This document shows, piece by piece, positions 26,594-34,610 of a stretch of 64,000 nt of DNA. How positions within the stretch are numbered: the stretch's first letter is position 1; each line of letters starts with the position of its first letter. The notes beneath the pieces are model-generated. The model did not search any database. It saw only the letters and a list, made by a program, of their open reading frames with translations, and was not told the DNA's origin. The translations under genes and the position numbers were made by a program. Origin of the DNA: CAVUCH01 sp963739995 (GTDB lineage: Bacteria; Acidobacteriota; Vicinamibacteria; Vicinamibacterales; JAENWD01); assembly GCA_963739995.1 (NCBI GenBank), contig CAVUCH010000008.1, forward strand, positions 1 through 64,000, given 5' to 3'.

Positions 26594-27067
26594 TCAGCGG
26601 TCTCCGGCGACGCCGGCCGCGCGATCGGCCGTGAGGGTCGCGTCATCTGTCGAACGGGCGATTGGTTCTTCATCGAAGGCGCTGCGGTCTTCGCGGAGGC
26701 GCCACGACGTGAGCGCGCCGGTTCCCTCAGCGGTCGCCGAAACGATGATGTATGAGAAGAATGGCCACGCGTGGTCGAGGTCGTACTGGGATGGGCGCGC
26801 CGGGTGGTCGGGATGTGAGTGGTAAAACCCGAGAAGCTCGAGGCCCAGCGCTTGCGAGTGCCGCTCGGCCTCGCGATAATCGTCCGGCCGGACGAGGAAA
26901 CGCCGCCGCGGTCCTTCGTCGGTCGCATTCGGCAGCGCGAACGTACGCTGCACCGCACCGTCCCGGCCGATCAGCGCCCCGCAGCACTCGTATGGATACG
27001 CCTCACGCGCATGCGCGCGTATGCCGTCCTCGACCCCGGGACGGAGCTCCAAAGGCGCGGCATCCAT
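26594..27067 (-). CDS. mec: JAMM/MPN metallopeptidase, Mec-like
   Basis: 157 residues. All JAMM residues are present: E27 in YPYECCG, and the zinc-binding motif H83-S-H85-P..S93..D96 in FYHSHPDHPARPSQYD. In Mycobacterium tuberculosis the homologue Mec hydrolyses CysO-cysteine to release cysteine and regenerate the carrier. Here it overlaps the end of cysM (ATGA at 27067) and is followed at once by the CysO fusion. It may do that job and also cut the fusion at Gly91; the second role is inference. The C-terminal 35 residues look disordered. Confidence 0.9.
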   Translation of the reverse strand: MDAAPLELRPGVEDGIRAHAREAYPYECCGALIGRDGAVQRTFALPNATDEGPRRRFLVRPDDYREAERHSQALGLELLGFYHSHPDHPARPSQYDLDHAWPFFSYIIVSATAEGTGALTSWRLREDRSAFDEEPIARSTDDATLTADRAAGVAGDR

Positions 27068-28035
27068 CAGTTCACGCCTCCGACGAGATACCCCTCCGCG
27101 GGCTCTTCCCAGAATTGCTCCGAAAGATACTTCTCCCCACCGTCGCTGAAAATCATCACGACCACGGCCCGGTCAGCCGTGCGTGCGATCCGCAGGCCGG
27201 CGACTGCGGCGGCACCGCTCGAGATTCCGACGAGCAGGCCCTCTTCCATCGCGAGACGCCGCGTGGCGTCGTAGGCCTCTTCGGTGGCGACGCGCATGTC
27301 CAGGTCGGCGAGGCTCGGATCATAGATACCCGGGACGAGCGCCGACTCCATGTGCTTGAGCCCCTCGAGACCGTGCAGCGGGGCGTCGGGCTGCACCGAC
27401 ACGAGTTGAACGGACGGCTTCTCGTCACGGAAGTAACGTCCGGCGCCCATGAAGGTGCCGCTCGTGCCCAGGCCGGCGACGAAATGCGTCACGCGCCCGC
27501 CCGTCTGCGCGAGGATCTCCGGTCCGGTCGTGTCGTAGTGCGCCTCGCAGTTGGCCGGATTGTTGTACTGGTCCGGGTAGAAATAGCGCCCCGGATCCGC
27601 CTCATAGATGCGCCGGACCTGGCGGATCGCGCCGTCCGACCCTTCGAGCGGATCGGTGAAGACGATCTCGGCGCCATACGCACGCAGGATGCGCTTGCGC
27701 TCGGGCGTGACGTTCTCGGGGATACAGAGGCGCACGCCGTACCCACGCGCTGCACCGATCATGGCGTAGGCAATCCCGGTGTTGCCGGACGTGGCGTCCA
27801 GGATGGTGCGGCCCTGCTGCAGGAGACCGGCGCGCTCGCCCTCGAGCACCATCCGGAGCGCGGCCCGGTCCTTCACCGAACCACCCGGGTTCTTCCATTC
27901 GGCCTTGGCGTACAGCTCGATGCCCTCCGGCACCTCCCGCTCGAAGCGGCGAAGGCGCACGAGGGGCGTGTTGCCAATCAGGTCGAGAATCGAGTCCGTC
28001 GCGGCCGCTGGAGCGGCGCTCACCTTAGGCTGCAT
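27067..28035 (-). CDS. cysM: Cysteine synthase, CysM type (carrier-dependent)
   Basis: 322 residues from ATG 28035. It is a fold-type II PLP enzyme: LIGNTPLVRLRRFE, the PLP Lys in NPGGSVKDRAAL, TSGNTGIAYAMIGA, AGLGTSGTFMG and GISSGAAAV. Context with a JAMM peptidase and a CysO-like carrier points to the O-phosphoserine/CysO-thiocarboxylate reaction known for mycobacterial CysM rather than the sulfide-dependent CysK reaction. It is the first gene of the operon. A TACAAT sequence at 28059-28054 on this strand may be the -10 element, but no good -35 is seen. Confidence 0.92.
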   Translation of the reverse strand: MQPKVSAAPAAATDSILDLIGNTPLVRLRRFEREVPEGIELYAKAEWKNPGGSVKDRAALRMVLEGERAGLLQQGRTILDATSGNTGIAYAMIGAARGYGVRLCIPENVTPERKRILRAYGAEIVFTDPLEGSDGAIRQVRRIYEADPGRYFYPDQYNNPANCEAHYDTTGPEILAQTGGRVTHFVAGLGTSGTFMGAGRYFRDEKPSVQLVSVQPDAPLHGLEGLKHMESALVPGIYDPSLADLDMRVATEEAYDATRRLAMEEGLLVGISSGAAAVAGLRIARTADRAVVVMIFSDGGEKYLSEQFWEEPAEGYLVGGVN

Positions 28036-28262
28036 AAAATGAACGAAGTTCCTATTGTACGATGGGCGGGACGGAGAAGCGATGTCGCCGGTCCCCCTGA
28101 TTCCGGCCCACGGCGCCGGACGGCGCTCGCTGGCCGTGACCTCACGTGCTGGGGAGCCGGAACTTCGGCTGAGGTGCCTGCCGTCGCCTGGGGACGAGCG
28201 CCGCGGCACGCGCTCGAGGTCGCCGGTTGATCGTAGTCGCCATCCCGTGAACAATCCAGCAC

Positions 28263-28835
28263 ATGCAAACCATCCTCATCATCACCGGCGACGCGGGCGA
28301 GAGCTACGAATGTCTCTACGCCCGCCATCGTCTGCTCGAGGCCGGCCTCACGCCACGTCTGGCGGCACCGAGCCGGCGACGCCTGCACCTCGTGATCCAT
28401 GACTTCGAACCGGGGTGGGACACCTACGTGGAGCGCCCGGGCTATGGCGCCGACGCCGATCTCACCTTCGATGACGTTCGGGTCGACGAGTACGAAGCGG
28501 TGCTGGTGCTCGGGGGCCGCGCGCCAGAATACCTGCGCCACGATCCGCGCGTGCTCGACATCGTCCGAGCCTTCGACCGCGCACAGAAGTGGGTGTTTGC
28601 CATCTGTCACGGCGTGCAGATCCTGGCCGCCGCGGGACTGGTGCGCGCCCGGCGGGTCACCGCATACGAGAACTGCCGCTGGGAGATCGAGGCCGCCGGC
28701 GCCACTTACGTTTCCGACGAGCAGGCGGTGCAGGACGGACGCATCGTGACGGGTCAGACCTGGCAGTCGCATCCGGAGTTCTATCGCCTCGTCGTCGCGT
28801 GCCTCACGCCTTCCCTCGCCGGCAGCCGGGCCTGA
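28263..28835 (+). CDS. DJ-1/PfpI family protein
   Basis: 190 residues. The nucleophile elbow AICHGVQIL places the reactive Cys at 115. The N-terminal ILIITGDAGESYECLY holds the acidic partner and VLVLGGRAPEYLR matches the family. Members act as deglycases, glyoxalases or proteases; which applies here cannot be read from sequence. It is transcribed divergently from cysM across a 227-base gap. Confidence 0.9.
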   Translation: MQTILIITGDAGESYECLYARHRLLEAGLTPRLAAPSRRRLHLVIHDFEPGWDTYVERPGYGADADLTFDDVRVDEYEAVLVLGGRAPEYLRHDPRVLDIVRAFDRAQKWVFAICHGVQILAAAGLVRARRVTAYENCRWEIEAAGATYVSDEQAVQDGRIVTGQTWQSHPEFYRLVVACLTPSLAGSRA

Positions 28836-28887
28836 GCCGCTCGTCCATGTCCCTCCAGAGGTACCGGGAGTCGAGGCGGCTCTCGAG

Positions 28888-29874
28888 CTACGAAAGGACG
28901 GAGAGCCGGCCCTCGAGGTAGTCGACGAACCGGCTGAACGGATCGAAGCCAACGATGCGGGGCGCGTCGGTGACGAAGTTCGACAGCGCGTTCACGTCGT
29001 AGAAAAAGGGCCGCCCGTCACGCGCGTCGACCAGATACTCGATTCCGCATACGTCCAGCCCGGCCCGCCGGGCCAGGCGCCGCGCCATGCGCACCAGTTC
29101 ATCGGGTGCATCGGTCGCCTCGATCTGCATCGACGGCTTCACGGCACACATCCCCTGAATCGTCCCGGCTTGCCGGGCCGCCGTGGGAGTTAGAGCCGCG
29201 TCTTCGGAGGCCCCATCGGGCGCCTGGCAGATGTCCGCCGGGCACAGGTTGAAACCGTGGTCCTCAGGTGGCGTGATGCGGATTGCGTACAGCAGGTGGC
29301 CATCCAGAAGCTCCAGCCGTGTGATGCTGCCGCCGGCGGCCGGCAGGAACTCCTGCACGAGCGCAGTCGAATCGATCCCGAGGTCGAGGGTGCTGCCGGC
29401 GACCGCCGCCTCGAGCGCCTGCACGGCGTCGAACCGCTGGATGCGCGCGCCGCTGCCCCCGATATTCGGCTTGACCACGATTGGATAGCGGAGGCGGTCG
29501 GCCGCCGCGACCGCCTGGGATGCGTGATTGATCACGCGCGAGCGCGGGCACGGGACGCCGAGCGCGTCGAACAGATCGAGCTGCGCCGATTTCGAGATCT
29601 CCAGCCGCCACTGCGCCGAACCGTTGACGACGGGCACGTCCCAGCTTTCCACGTGCTGGAGGTAGGCGCCGGTGGCAAAAATCGCGTGTGCATGGCCGCG
29701 CAGGTACGCCGACGGGCTCATGCGATTGACCAGCAGGTCGTAGGCTGGACGTTCCGTGGGGTCCCAGCGCAACGCCGCAGCATCGATCCGGACGTATTCG
29801 ATGCCGCGCCTGTTCAGGGCCGCAAAGAGGGGCAGGAACCATACCGGATGCTCGTGGAGAATGCCTATGCGCAT
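28888..29874 (-). CDS. ATP-grasp family ligase-like protein
   Basis: 328 residues from ATG 29874 (MRIGILHEHPVW), a typical start for this fold; an in-frame ATG at 29940 is possible. ATP-grasp signs: RYPIVVKPNIGGSGARIQRF (nucleotide-binding lysine and glycine loop) and the C-terminal metal site GIEYLVDARDGRPFFYDVNALSNFV. It is related to RimK/glutathione-synthetase-like enzymes, which join a carboxylate to an amine or thiol. No carrier peptide or partner gene is nearby, so the substrate is unknown. Confidence 0.82.
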   Translation of the reverse strand: MRIGILHEHPVWFLPLFAALNRRGIEYVRIDAAALRWDPTERPAYDLLVNRMSPSAYLRGHAHAIFATGAYLQHVESWDVPVVNGSAQWRLEISKSAQLDLFDALGVPCPRSRVINHASQAVAAADRLRYPIVVKPNIGGSGARIQRFDAVQALEAAVAGSTLDLGIDSTALVQEFLPAAGGSITRLELLDGHLLYAIRITPPEDHGFNLCPADICQAPDGASEDAALTPTAARQAGTIQGMCAVKPSMQIEATDAPDELVRMARRLARRAGLDVCGIEYLVDARDGRPFFYDVNALSNFVTDAPRIVGFDPFSRFVDYLEGRLSVLS

Positions 29875-30043
29875 GATGCGTACGACGGAAGCCGTGACAA
29901 TCCAGTTGGAGCCGGTCCGCATCGGCCCGCCAGCGGTCATTCTCCATCGAGATCCGCCAGCGGGTCATCGGAAAGCCCGGTCATGCCCCTCCGGGTTCCG
30001 TGCCAGCTTGACCGTCGACACGAGCGGCCCCTAACGTACGGCC

Positions 30044-31840
30044 GTGCCAACCCCAGACTCGTCGCCTCTCGAGGAATACCGCCGGCGTTCGACCGACCGC
30101 CGGGCGGCGGAAGCCGTGCAGGAACGCCGCCACCAGGCGCTGGGCAATGCCAGACTGGTGACGCTTGCGGCCGGCGCCGTCCTCCTGTGGCTGGTCTATC
30201 AGTCAGGCGTTCTGGCGCCGGGGTGGCTGATCGCCCCTGTCGGCGTGTTCGTCGTGTTGATGGTGCTGCACGATCGCGTGCTTCGCAACCGTTCACGCGC
30301 GCGCCGGGCGGCCGCGTTCTATGACGCAGGCATCGCGCGTGTCACCGACACATGGGCCGGCACGGGCGAGTCAGGTGAGCGGTTCCTGGTTGCGGACCAC
30401 CCATACGCGGCGGACCTGGACCTCTTCGGCCGCGGGTCGCTGTTCGAGCTGCTGACGACCGCCCGAATCCGCGCCGGCGAAGAGACCCTGGCGCGATGGC
30501 TGCTGGCACCTGCCGCGACGTCCGACGTGCGCGCCCGACAGGAGGCCGTCCTCGAGCTGCAGCCGCTGCTCGATCTCCGGGAGGATCTGGCATTGCTCGG
30601 CGACGAAGTGGGTGCCGGGGGGCGACCAGACCTGCTGACGCGCTGGGGCGGGGCGCCGCCTCTGATGAACAGGCGATGGCCCCAGATCGGTGCCGCAATC
30701 CTCGCCGGGTTCGCGGTGGTGACCCTCACCGCCTGGGCGCTTGGCGACGTGGGACCGTTGCCGTTCGCGCTGGTCGTGATCGCCGAGATCCTGTTTTCGC
30801 TCGCCGTGCTCCGCCCGGTTCGCGCCATTCTGGGCGGGGTCGAAGCGCCGGCCCAGGATCTCGCGCTTCTTGCAGGTGTCTTCGCGCGGTTCGAGCGCGA
30901 AGCGTTCAGCGCGCCGCGGCTCCGGCAAATCGTCGAGAGCTTCAAGACGGCGGGTGTGCCACCGTCCCGCCGGATTGTGCAGCTGCAGCGTCTGATCGAT
31001 CTGCTGAATTCGCGCCGGAACCAATTGTTCGCACCGGTGGCGGCGTTTCTGTTGTGGGGCGCGCAGGTCGGGTTCGCGATCGAGCGCTGGCGCCTCGCCT
31101 CGGGCCCGCACCTCGGCGAATGGCTGCAAGGACTGGGCGAGCTCGAGGCCCTGTGCTCGATTGCCGGGTACGCCTACGAACACCCCGGCGATCCCTTCCC
31201 GGTGGTCGTGGACGGGGGCGCCTGCTTCGAAGGCGACGGCATCGCGCACCCGCTGCTCCCCTCGGCGCGGGCCGTCCCCAACACCGTGCATCTGGGGGGC
31301 GCTCTCCAGATGCTGCTCGTCAGCGGATCGAACATGTCGGGGAAGAGCACGCTGTTGCGGTCCGTTGGCACCAACGCGGTGCTGGCGCTGGCCGGCGCGC
31401 CCGTCCGGGCCGAACGGCTGCGCATTTCGCCGCTGGCGATCGGGGCGACGCTGCGCGTGCAGGACTCGCTGCAGGCCGGGCAATCGCGCTTCTACGCGGA
31501 GATCACCCGCGTGCGGGCGATTGTCTCGCTCACCGCCGGGGAGCTCCCGGTGCTGTTCCTGCTCGACGAGCTGCTGAGCGGCACCAACTCGCACGATCGC
31601 GAGCACGGCGCCGAAGCGATCGTGCGGGGTCTGCTCGATCGCCAGGCGATCGGCCTGGTGACGACACACGACCTCGCACTGTCGGCGATCGCCGACCGCC
31701 TCGCCCCCCGCGCGCAGAACGTACACTTCGCCGACGTGCTCGACGCGGGGACGCTGGTCTTCGATTACCGGATGCGGCCAGGAGTCGTGCAGACGAGCAA
31801 CGCGTTAGCGCTCATGCGGGCCGTCGGGCTCGAGGTGTAG
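30044..31840 (+). CDS. Membrane-anchored MutS-like ATPase
   Basis: 598 residues from GTG 30044. The C-terminal domain is the MutS ATPase: Walker A SGSNMSGKST (about 427-435), the MutS-specific segment ISPLAIGATLRVQDSLQAGQSRFYAEI, Walker B LFLLDELLSGT (about 503-512) and TTHDLAL. Unlike MutS1/MutS2 it starts with two transmembrane helices (about 37-78). A second hydrophobic pair (AILAGFAVVTLTAWAL and PFALVVIAEILFSLAVL) lies around residues 215-255. There is no mismatch-recognition domain and no Smr domain. The role is unknown; it is unlikely to be canonical mismatch repair. Confidence 0.88.
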   Translation: MPTPDSSPLEEYRRRSTDRRAAEAVQERRHQALGNARLVTLAAGAVLLWLVYQSGVLAPGWLIAPVGVFVVLMVLHDRVLRNRSRARRAAAFYDAGIARVTDTWAGTGESGERFLVADHPYAADLDLFGRGSLFELLTTARIRAGEETLARWLLAPAATSDVRARQEAVLELQPLLDLREDLALLGDEVGAGGRPDLLTRWGGAPPLMNRRWPQIGAAILAGFAVVTLTAWALGDVGPLPFALVVIAEILFSLAVLRPVRAILGGVEAPAQDLALLAGVFARFEREAFSAPRLRQIVESFKTAGVPPSRRIVQLQRLIDLLNSRRNQLFAPVAAFLLWGAQVGFAIERWRLASGPHLGEWLQGLGELEALCSIAGYAYEHPGDPFPVVVDGGACFEGDGIAHPLLPSARAVPNTVHLGGALQMLLVSGSNMSGKSTLLRSVGTNAVLALAGAPVRAERLRISPLAIGATLRVQDSLQAGQSRFYAEITRVRAIVSLTAGELPVLFLLDELLSGTNSHDREHGAEAIVRGLLDRQAIGLVTTHDLALSAIADRLAPRAQNVHFADVLDAGTLVFDYRMRPGVVQTSNALALMRAVGLEV

Positions 31841-31966
31841 GCCGCGGTCTCACCGTTCGCCCACGCCGACGCACGGTGCGGTGCGAGGTGCGGGGGCGTC
31901 AACTGCGTCGGTGCTCCGGCTGGCTATTCCTTGAGAATCGTGGATCGTGCATCGTGCACTGTGCGG

Positions 31967-32737
31967 CTACTGCCCCGCGGGCATCTTGAACTCGGTGTCC
32001 TCGATCGGCAGGTTGAACTCGACCTTTTCGATGGTTACGGTCGCCTGCGTCTGGCCGCCGACGAGCGTCTGCACCTTGCGCGGCACCATGATCCCGTCCA
32101 CCGGCTGGTAGTCGGAGATGATGCTCTCGACGAGCAGCTGCGTGCCGCCCTGGTTCACCGACGCCGAAACCTTCCGCTCGAGGGCCGTCTTCTCGTCCAG
32201 GTAGACGGTGGTGATCTTGTCCCCGTGCGTGATGGCGAGCTTCCAGGCAGGGGCGCCGTCGATCTCCTCTTTGCCGAGCACCTCCATCTTGTCGCCCCGC
32301 TGTTTGGCGTAGGAGAGCGGCCCGTCGAACTGCGCCTGATCCCGGATCAGATCCGCCTGCACGCCCTGGAGCAACTGCGCCGACGCCCCGATCATCGGGT
32401 TGATGGCCCACGCCTGCTGCCCGTCGAAAGCCGTGACCACACGCCGGTCCTGCATTTTCATCTCCTGCAGCATCAGGTTCGGGCGCTTGGCGAGCACCTG
32501 CATCGGCATCTGCAGCGTTTGAGGCGCCGGCTCGGCCGACTGCGGCGCCCCTGGCGGCATCTGCACCTGCACCGTCACCATCCCGGCGACCTTGCGGGTG
32601 GAGATGGCCTTGAGCCTCTCCGCGCCGCCGCGCGATTCCAGGTTCTTCGCGAGCAGGTCCTCGACGGTCGGCGTCTGCGCGAGGGCCGGCATGGCTGCGG
32701 CGAGCAGCGTGCAGGTCATCAGGACCAGTCTGATCAT
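31967..32737 (-). CDS. LolA-like periplasmic protein
   Basis: 256 residues from ATG 32737, preceded by GGGTGAG; GTG 32746 is an alternative. A signal peptide ends in ALAQ. The body (VEDLLAKNLESRGGAERLKAISTRKVAGMV.., RPNLMLQEMKMQDRRVVTAFDGQQAWAINP) matches the outer-membrane-lipoprotein-sorting-like proteins common in acidobacteria. These share the LolA half-barrel but are not proven chaperones. It is a single gene; a short CGTGCATCGTGCA-type repeat precedes its stop. Confidence 0.78.
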   Translation of the reverse strand: MIRLVLMTCTLLAAAMPALAQTPTVEDLLAKNLESRGGAERLKAISTRKVAGMVTVQVQMPPGAPQSAEPAPQTLQMPMQVLAKRPNLMLQEMKMQDRRVVTAFDGQQAWAINPMIGASAQLLQGVQADLIRDQAQFDGPLSYAKQRGDKMEVLGKEEIDGAPAWKLAITHGDKITTVYLDEKTALERKVSASVNQGGTQLLVESIISDYQPVDGIMVPRKVQTLVGGQTQATVTIEKVEFNLPIEDTEFKMPAGQ

Positions 32738-32882
32738 GTCTCTCACCCTTGACCTTTGTCACCGTGATGGCGACCTGCGGCCGCCGCGCAAACGGCAGGT
32801 ATTCGAGCCGGTTTGCTGCGAGCCTCTCGTTCAAGTGTGGCATAGGTCATGCCTCGGGGAAGGCCCGGCCTGCACGCCGGCG

Positions 32883-33527
32883 TCACTTCCCGGGCACCGC
32901 GTCGAGGCTCCGCCACAGGTACCAGCACGCCACCGACCGGTAAGGACGCCAGGGCTCCGCGATCTTCTGCATTCGCACCGGTGACGGGATCTTCCGAAGG
33001 CCGTACGCCCGCCGTATGGCATTGGCAATGCCGACGTCGTCGACAGGAAGAACATCGGGACGGTGGAGCCGGAACATGAGAAACATCTCCGCGGTCCAAC
33101 GGCCGATTCCCTTCACTTTCGTCAGTTCAGCGATCACGGGATCGTCTTCGAGCGTTCCGAGTGCGTCGAGGGGCACGTCGCCCTCGCGGACGCGCGTTGC
33201 GAGGTCACGGATATAGGCGGTCTTCGCGCGACTGAGGCCAGCCGCCCGGAGGTCGGCCTCCTCGAGAGCGAGGATCCCCCCCGGGGTCGGCGGACCACCC
33301 TCCGGCAGCAGGGCCAGCACGCGTTTGTAGATCGTCGCCGCGGCCTTGCCGGAGAGCTGCTGCCACACGATCGCTTCGACCAGGGCCGTGAACGGGTCTT
33401 CACGCTGCGATCGGGCAAGCCCACACGTGCCGTACGCGGCGATGAGCGTCCGGAGTACGGGGTCCCGTCCCGCAAGGTGCTGCTGGGCCCGCCGGTAGCC
33501 GGCGGGCGTGAGGCTGCGCGTGCTCAC
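32883..33527 (-). CDS. DNA-3-methyladenine glycosylase (AlkA-like, HhH-GPD)
   Basis: 214 residues. The helix-hairpin-helix LTKVKGIGRWTAEMFLMF (135-152) and the catalytic Asp164 in PVDDVGI define the HhH-GPD family without the C-terminal Fe-S cluster, as in AlkA. It removes alkylated purines as the first step of base excision repair. It starts inside the end of the SIMPL gene (four-base overlap), so the two form an operon. Confidence 0.9.
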   Translation of the reverse strand: MSTRSLTPAGYRRAQQHLAGRDPVLRTLIAAYGTCGLARSQREDPFTALVEAIVWQQLSGKAAATIYKRVLALLPEGGPPTPGGILALEEADLRAAGLSRAKTAYIRDLATRVREGDVPLDALGTLEDDPVIAELTKVKGIGRWTAEMFLMFRLHRPDVLPVDDVGIANAIRRAYGLRKIPSPVRMQKIAEPWRPYRSVACWYLWRSLDAVPGK

Positions 33528-34261
33528 TTGATCGTCGCGGTCAGCAGCACCGAGGCCTCAATCTCGATTTCGCCGGCGGTCACGGGCGTCTCCACGGCAG
33601 CGTCCGCAGCGGACCCGCGCATCGTCGCCATCATCGGGCGGGGCACGGGCACTGCCCTTTCCTGTTCCTCGATACGAATCACGGCCACGAGCGTGGCGTT
33701 CGCACCGGCCGCTGCCGCCTCGGCGCGCGCGCGCGCGTCGGTCACGGCAAGCCGCAGCGCCTGGCGTTCGGCCGTCTGGCGCTCCTTCAGGTCGAAGCGG
33801 ATGTGGTGCGCGCTGGTGGCGCCCGCTGCCACGGCGAGGTCGAGGATTTCGCCGACACGGGTGATGTCGTCCAGGCGCACCTCGATCGTGTTGACCGCCC
33901 GGAAGCCTTTCGAGTGGCGGCGATTGTCGACGAAGTCGTACTCCTCGTCGAGCGAGTAGGCCAGCGTCCGCAGGCTCTCCCTGGGCAGGCGCGCCCCCTC
34001 GAGCTTTTGCTGCACGGCGGCCATGGCCTGCGCGTTCCGCTGCTGGGCCTCGGCCGGCTTCGGCGCCCGCGTCTCCGTGGAGAGCGTGAGGTAGGCGCGA
34101 TCGGGCGGGAGGCGGACGGTCGCCTGCCCCGCCGCGACGACCGTCGGGATGGGCGGCGGCGGTGGCTGACCCGGTGCACCGGGAGCGGGCGCCTGGGCGT
34201 GCACCGATCCTGCAGCCCCGAGACAGAGTGCGAGCACGGGGAGAGACCATTGCAGCAGCAT
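33524..34261 (-). CDS. SIMPL (DUF541) domain periplasmic protein
   Basis: 245 residues from ATG 34261, chosen for AAGGA 8 bases upstream and the signal peptide MLLQWSLPVLALCLGAAGSVHAQ; a longer frame upstream is rejected. The body matches SIMPL/DUF541: VVAAGQATVRLPPDRAYLTLSTETRA, a central FRAVNTIEVRLDDI and AVTDARARAEAAAAGAN. A proline-rich linker follows the signal. Family members are envelope proteins of poorly known function. It overlaps the downstream glycosylase gene by four bases. Confidence 0.87.
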   Translation of the reverse strand: MLLQWSLPVLALCLGAAGSVHAQAPAPGAPGQPPPPPIPTVVAAGQATVRLPPDRAYLTLSTETRAPKPAEAQQRNAQAMAAVQQKLEGARLPRESLRTLAYSLDEEYDFVDNRRHSKGFRAVNTIEVRLDDITRVGEILDLAVAAGATSAHHIRFDLKERQTAERQALRLAVTDARARAEAAAAGANATLVAVIRIEEQERAVPVPRPMMATMRGSAADAAVETPVTAGEIEIEASVLLTATIK

Positions 34262-34356
34262 CCGATCGTCCTTTCGTCTGTCCGTCGACTGTGACCCGTA
34301 ACCGTGCGGCGCCCGTGTAGCGGCCCGGAGCGTCAAGCCTCCGGCACTCACGCTCC

Positions 34357-34608
34357 CTACTCCCAATCCAGCAGCGCGCGCAGGCCGCTCTCGTCGAAGC
34401 CGCGCACCGACGCATCGCCCACGAAGGTCATCGGCACCGTGCGGCACCCGCGGGCGAGCAGGTCGTCGTATGCGGTTTCGTCGGTGTCGACGTTCCGTTC
34501 CACGAACGTTCGGCCGGCTCGTGAAAGAAACTCCTTCACCTGCTCACAGGCGCGTCAACCTTCCCCCGTAAACACGACGATCGGGCGCGCTTCGTCCTCT
34601 AGAATCAC
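34357..34608 (-). CDS. Glutaredoxin-like protein with in-frame UGA at the catalytic cysteine: candidate selenoprotein
   Basis: Reading from GTG 34608 (AGCAGG 5 bases upstream), the frame gives ILEDEARPIVVFTGEG, then TGA at 34557-34555, then RACEQVKEFLSRAG and a full glutaredoxin C-terminal half (RTVPMTFVGDASVRGF) to the stop at 34357. The total is 83 residues. The TGA stands exactly where the first Cys of the CxxC redox motif belongs, giving UxxC if read as selenocysteine. The homology is continuous on both sides, so this is not a chance neighbour. A hairpin at 34539-34521 fits the bacterial SECIS pattern. No sel genes are in the window. The alternatives are a nonsense mutation or a sequencing error. 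Confidence 0.75.
34521..34539 (-). promoter_or_regulatory. Putative bacterial SECIS hairpin
   Basis: Downstream of the UGA the RNA reads GUGAAG-GAGUUU-CUUUCAC. A six-pair stem with one bulged U closes a six-base loop that begins with G and contains GU. The apical loop starts 21 bases after the UGA, within the 16-37 base range known for bacterial SECIS elements. The element overlaps the coding sequence, as expected in bacteria. Confidence 0.5.
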
Positions 34609-34610
34609 GT

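Noticed and set aside
26594..27067. Eukaryote-like ubiquitin defence or conjugation system (Bil/CBASS type)
   Set aside because: There is no E2 or nucleotidyltransferase/effector gene; neighbours cysM and iscS point to sulfur metabolism instead.
34357..34539. A free-standing 60-residue protein starting after the UGA
   Set aside because: It would lack the first strand and the redox motif of the glutaredoxin fold; the homology clearly continues upstream of the UGA.
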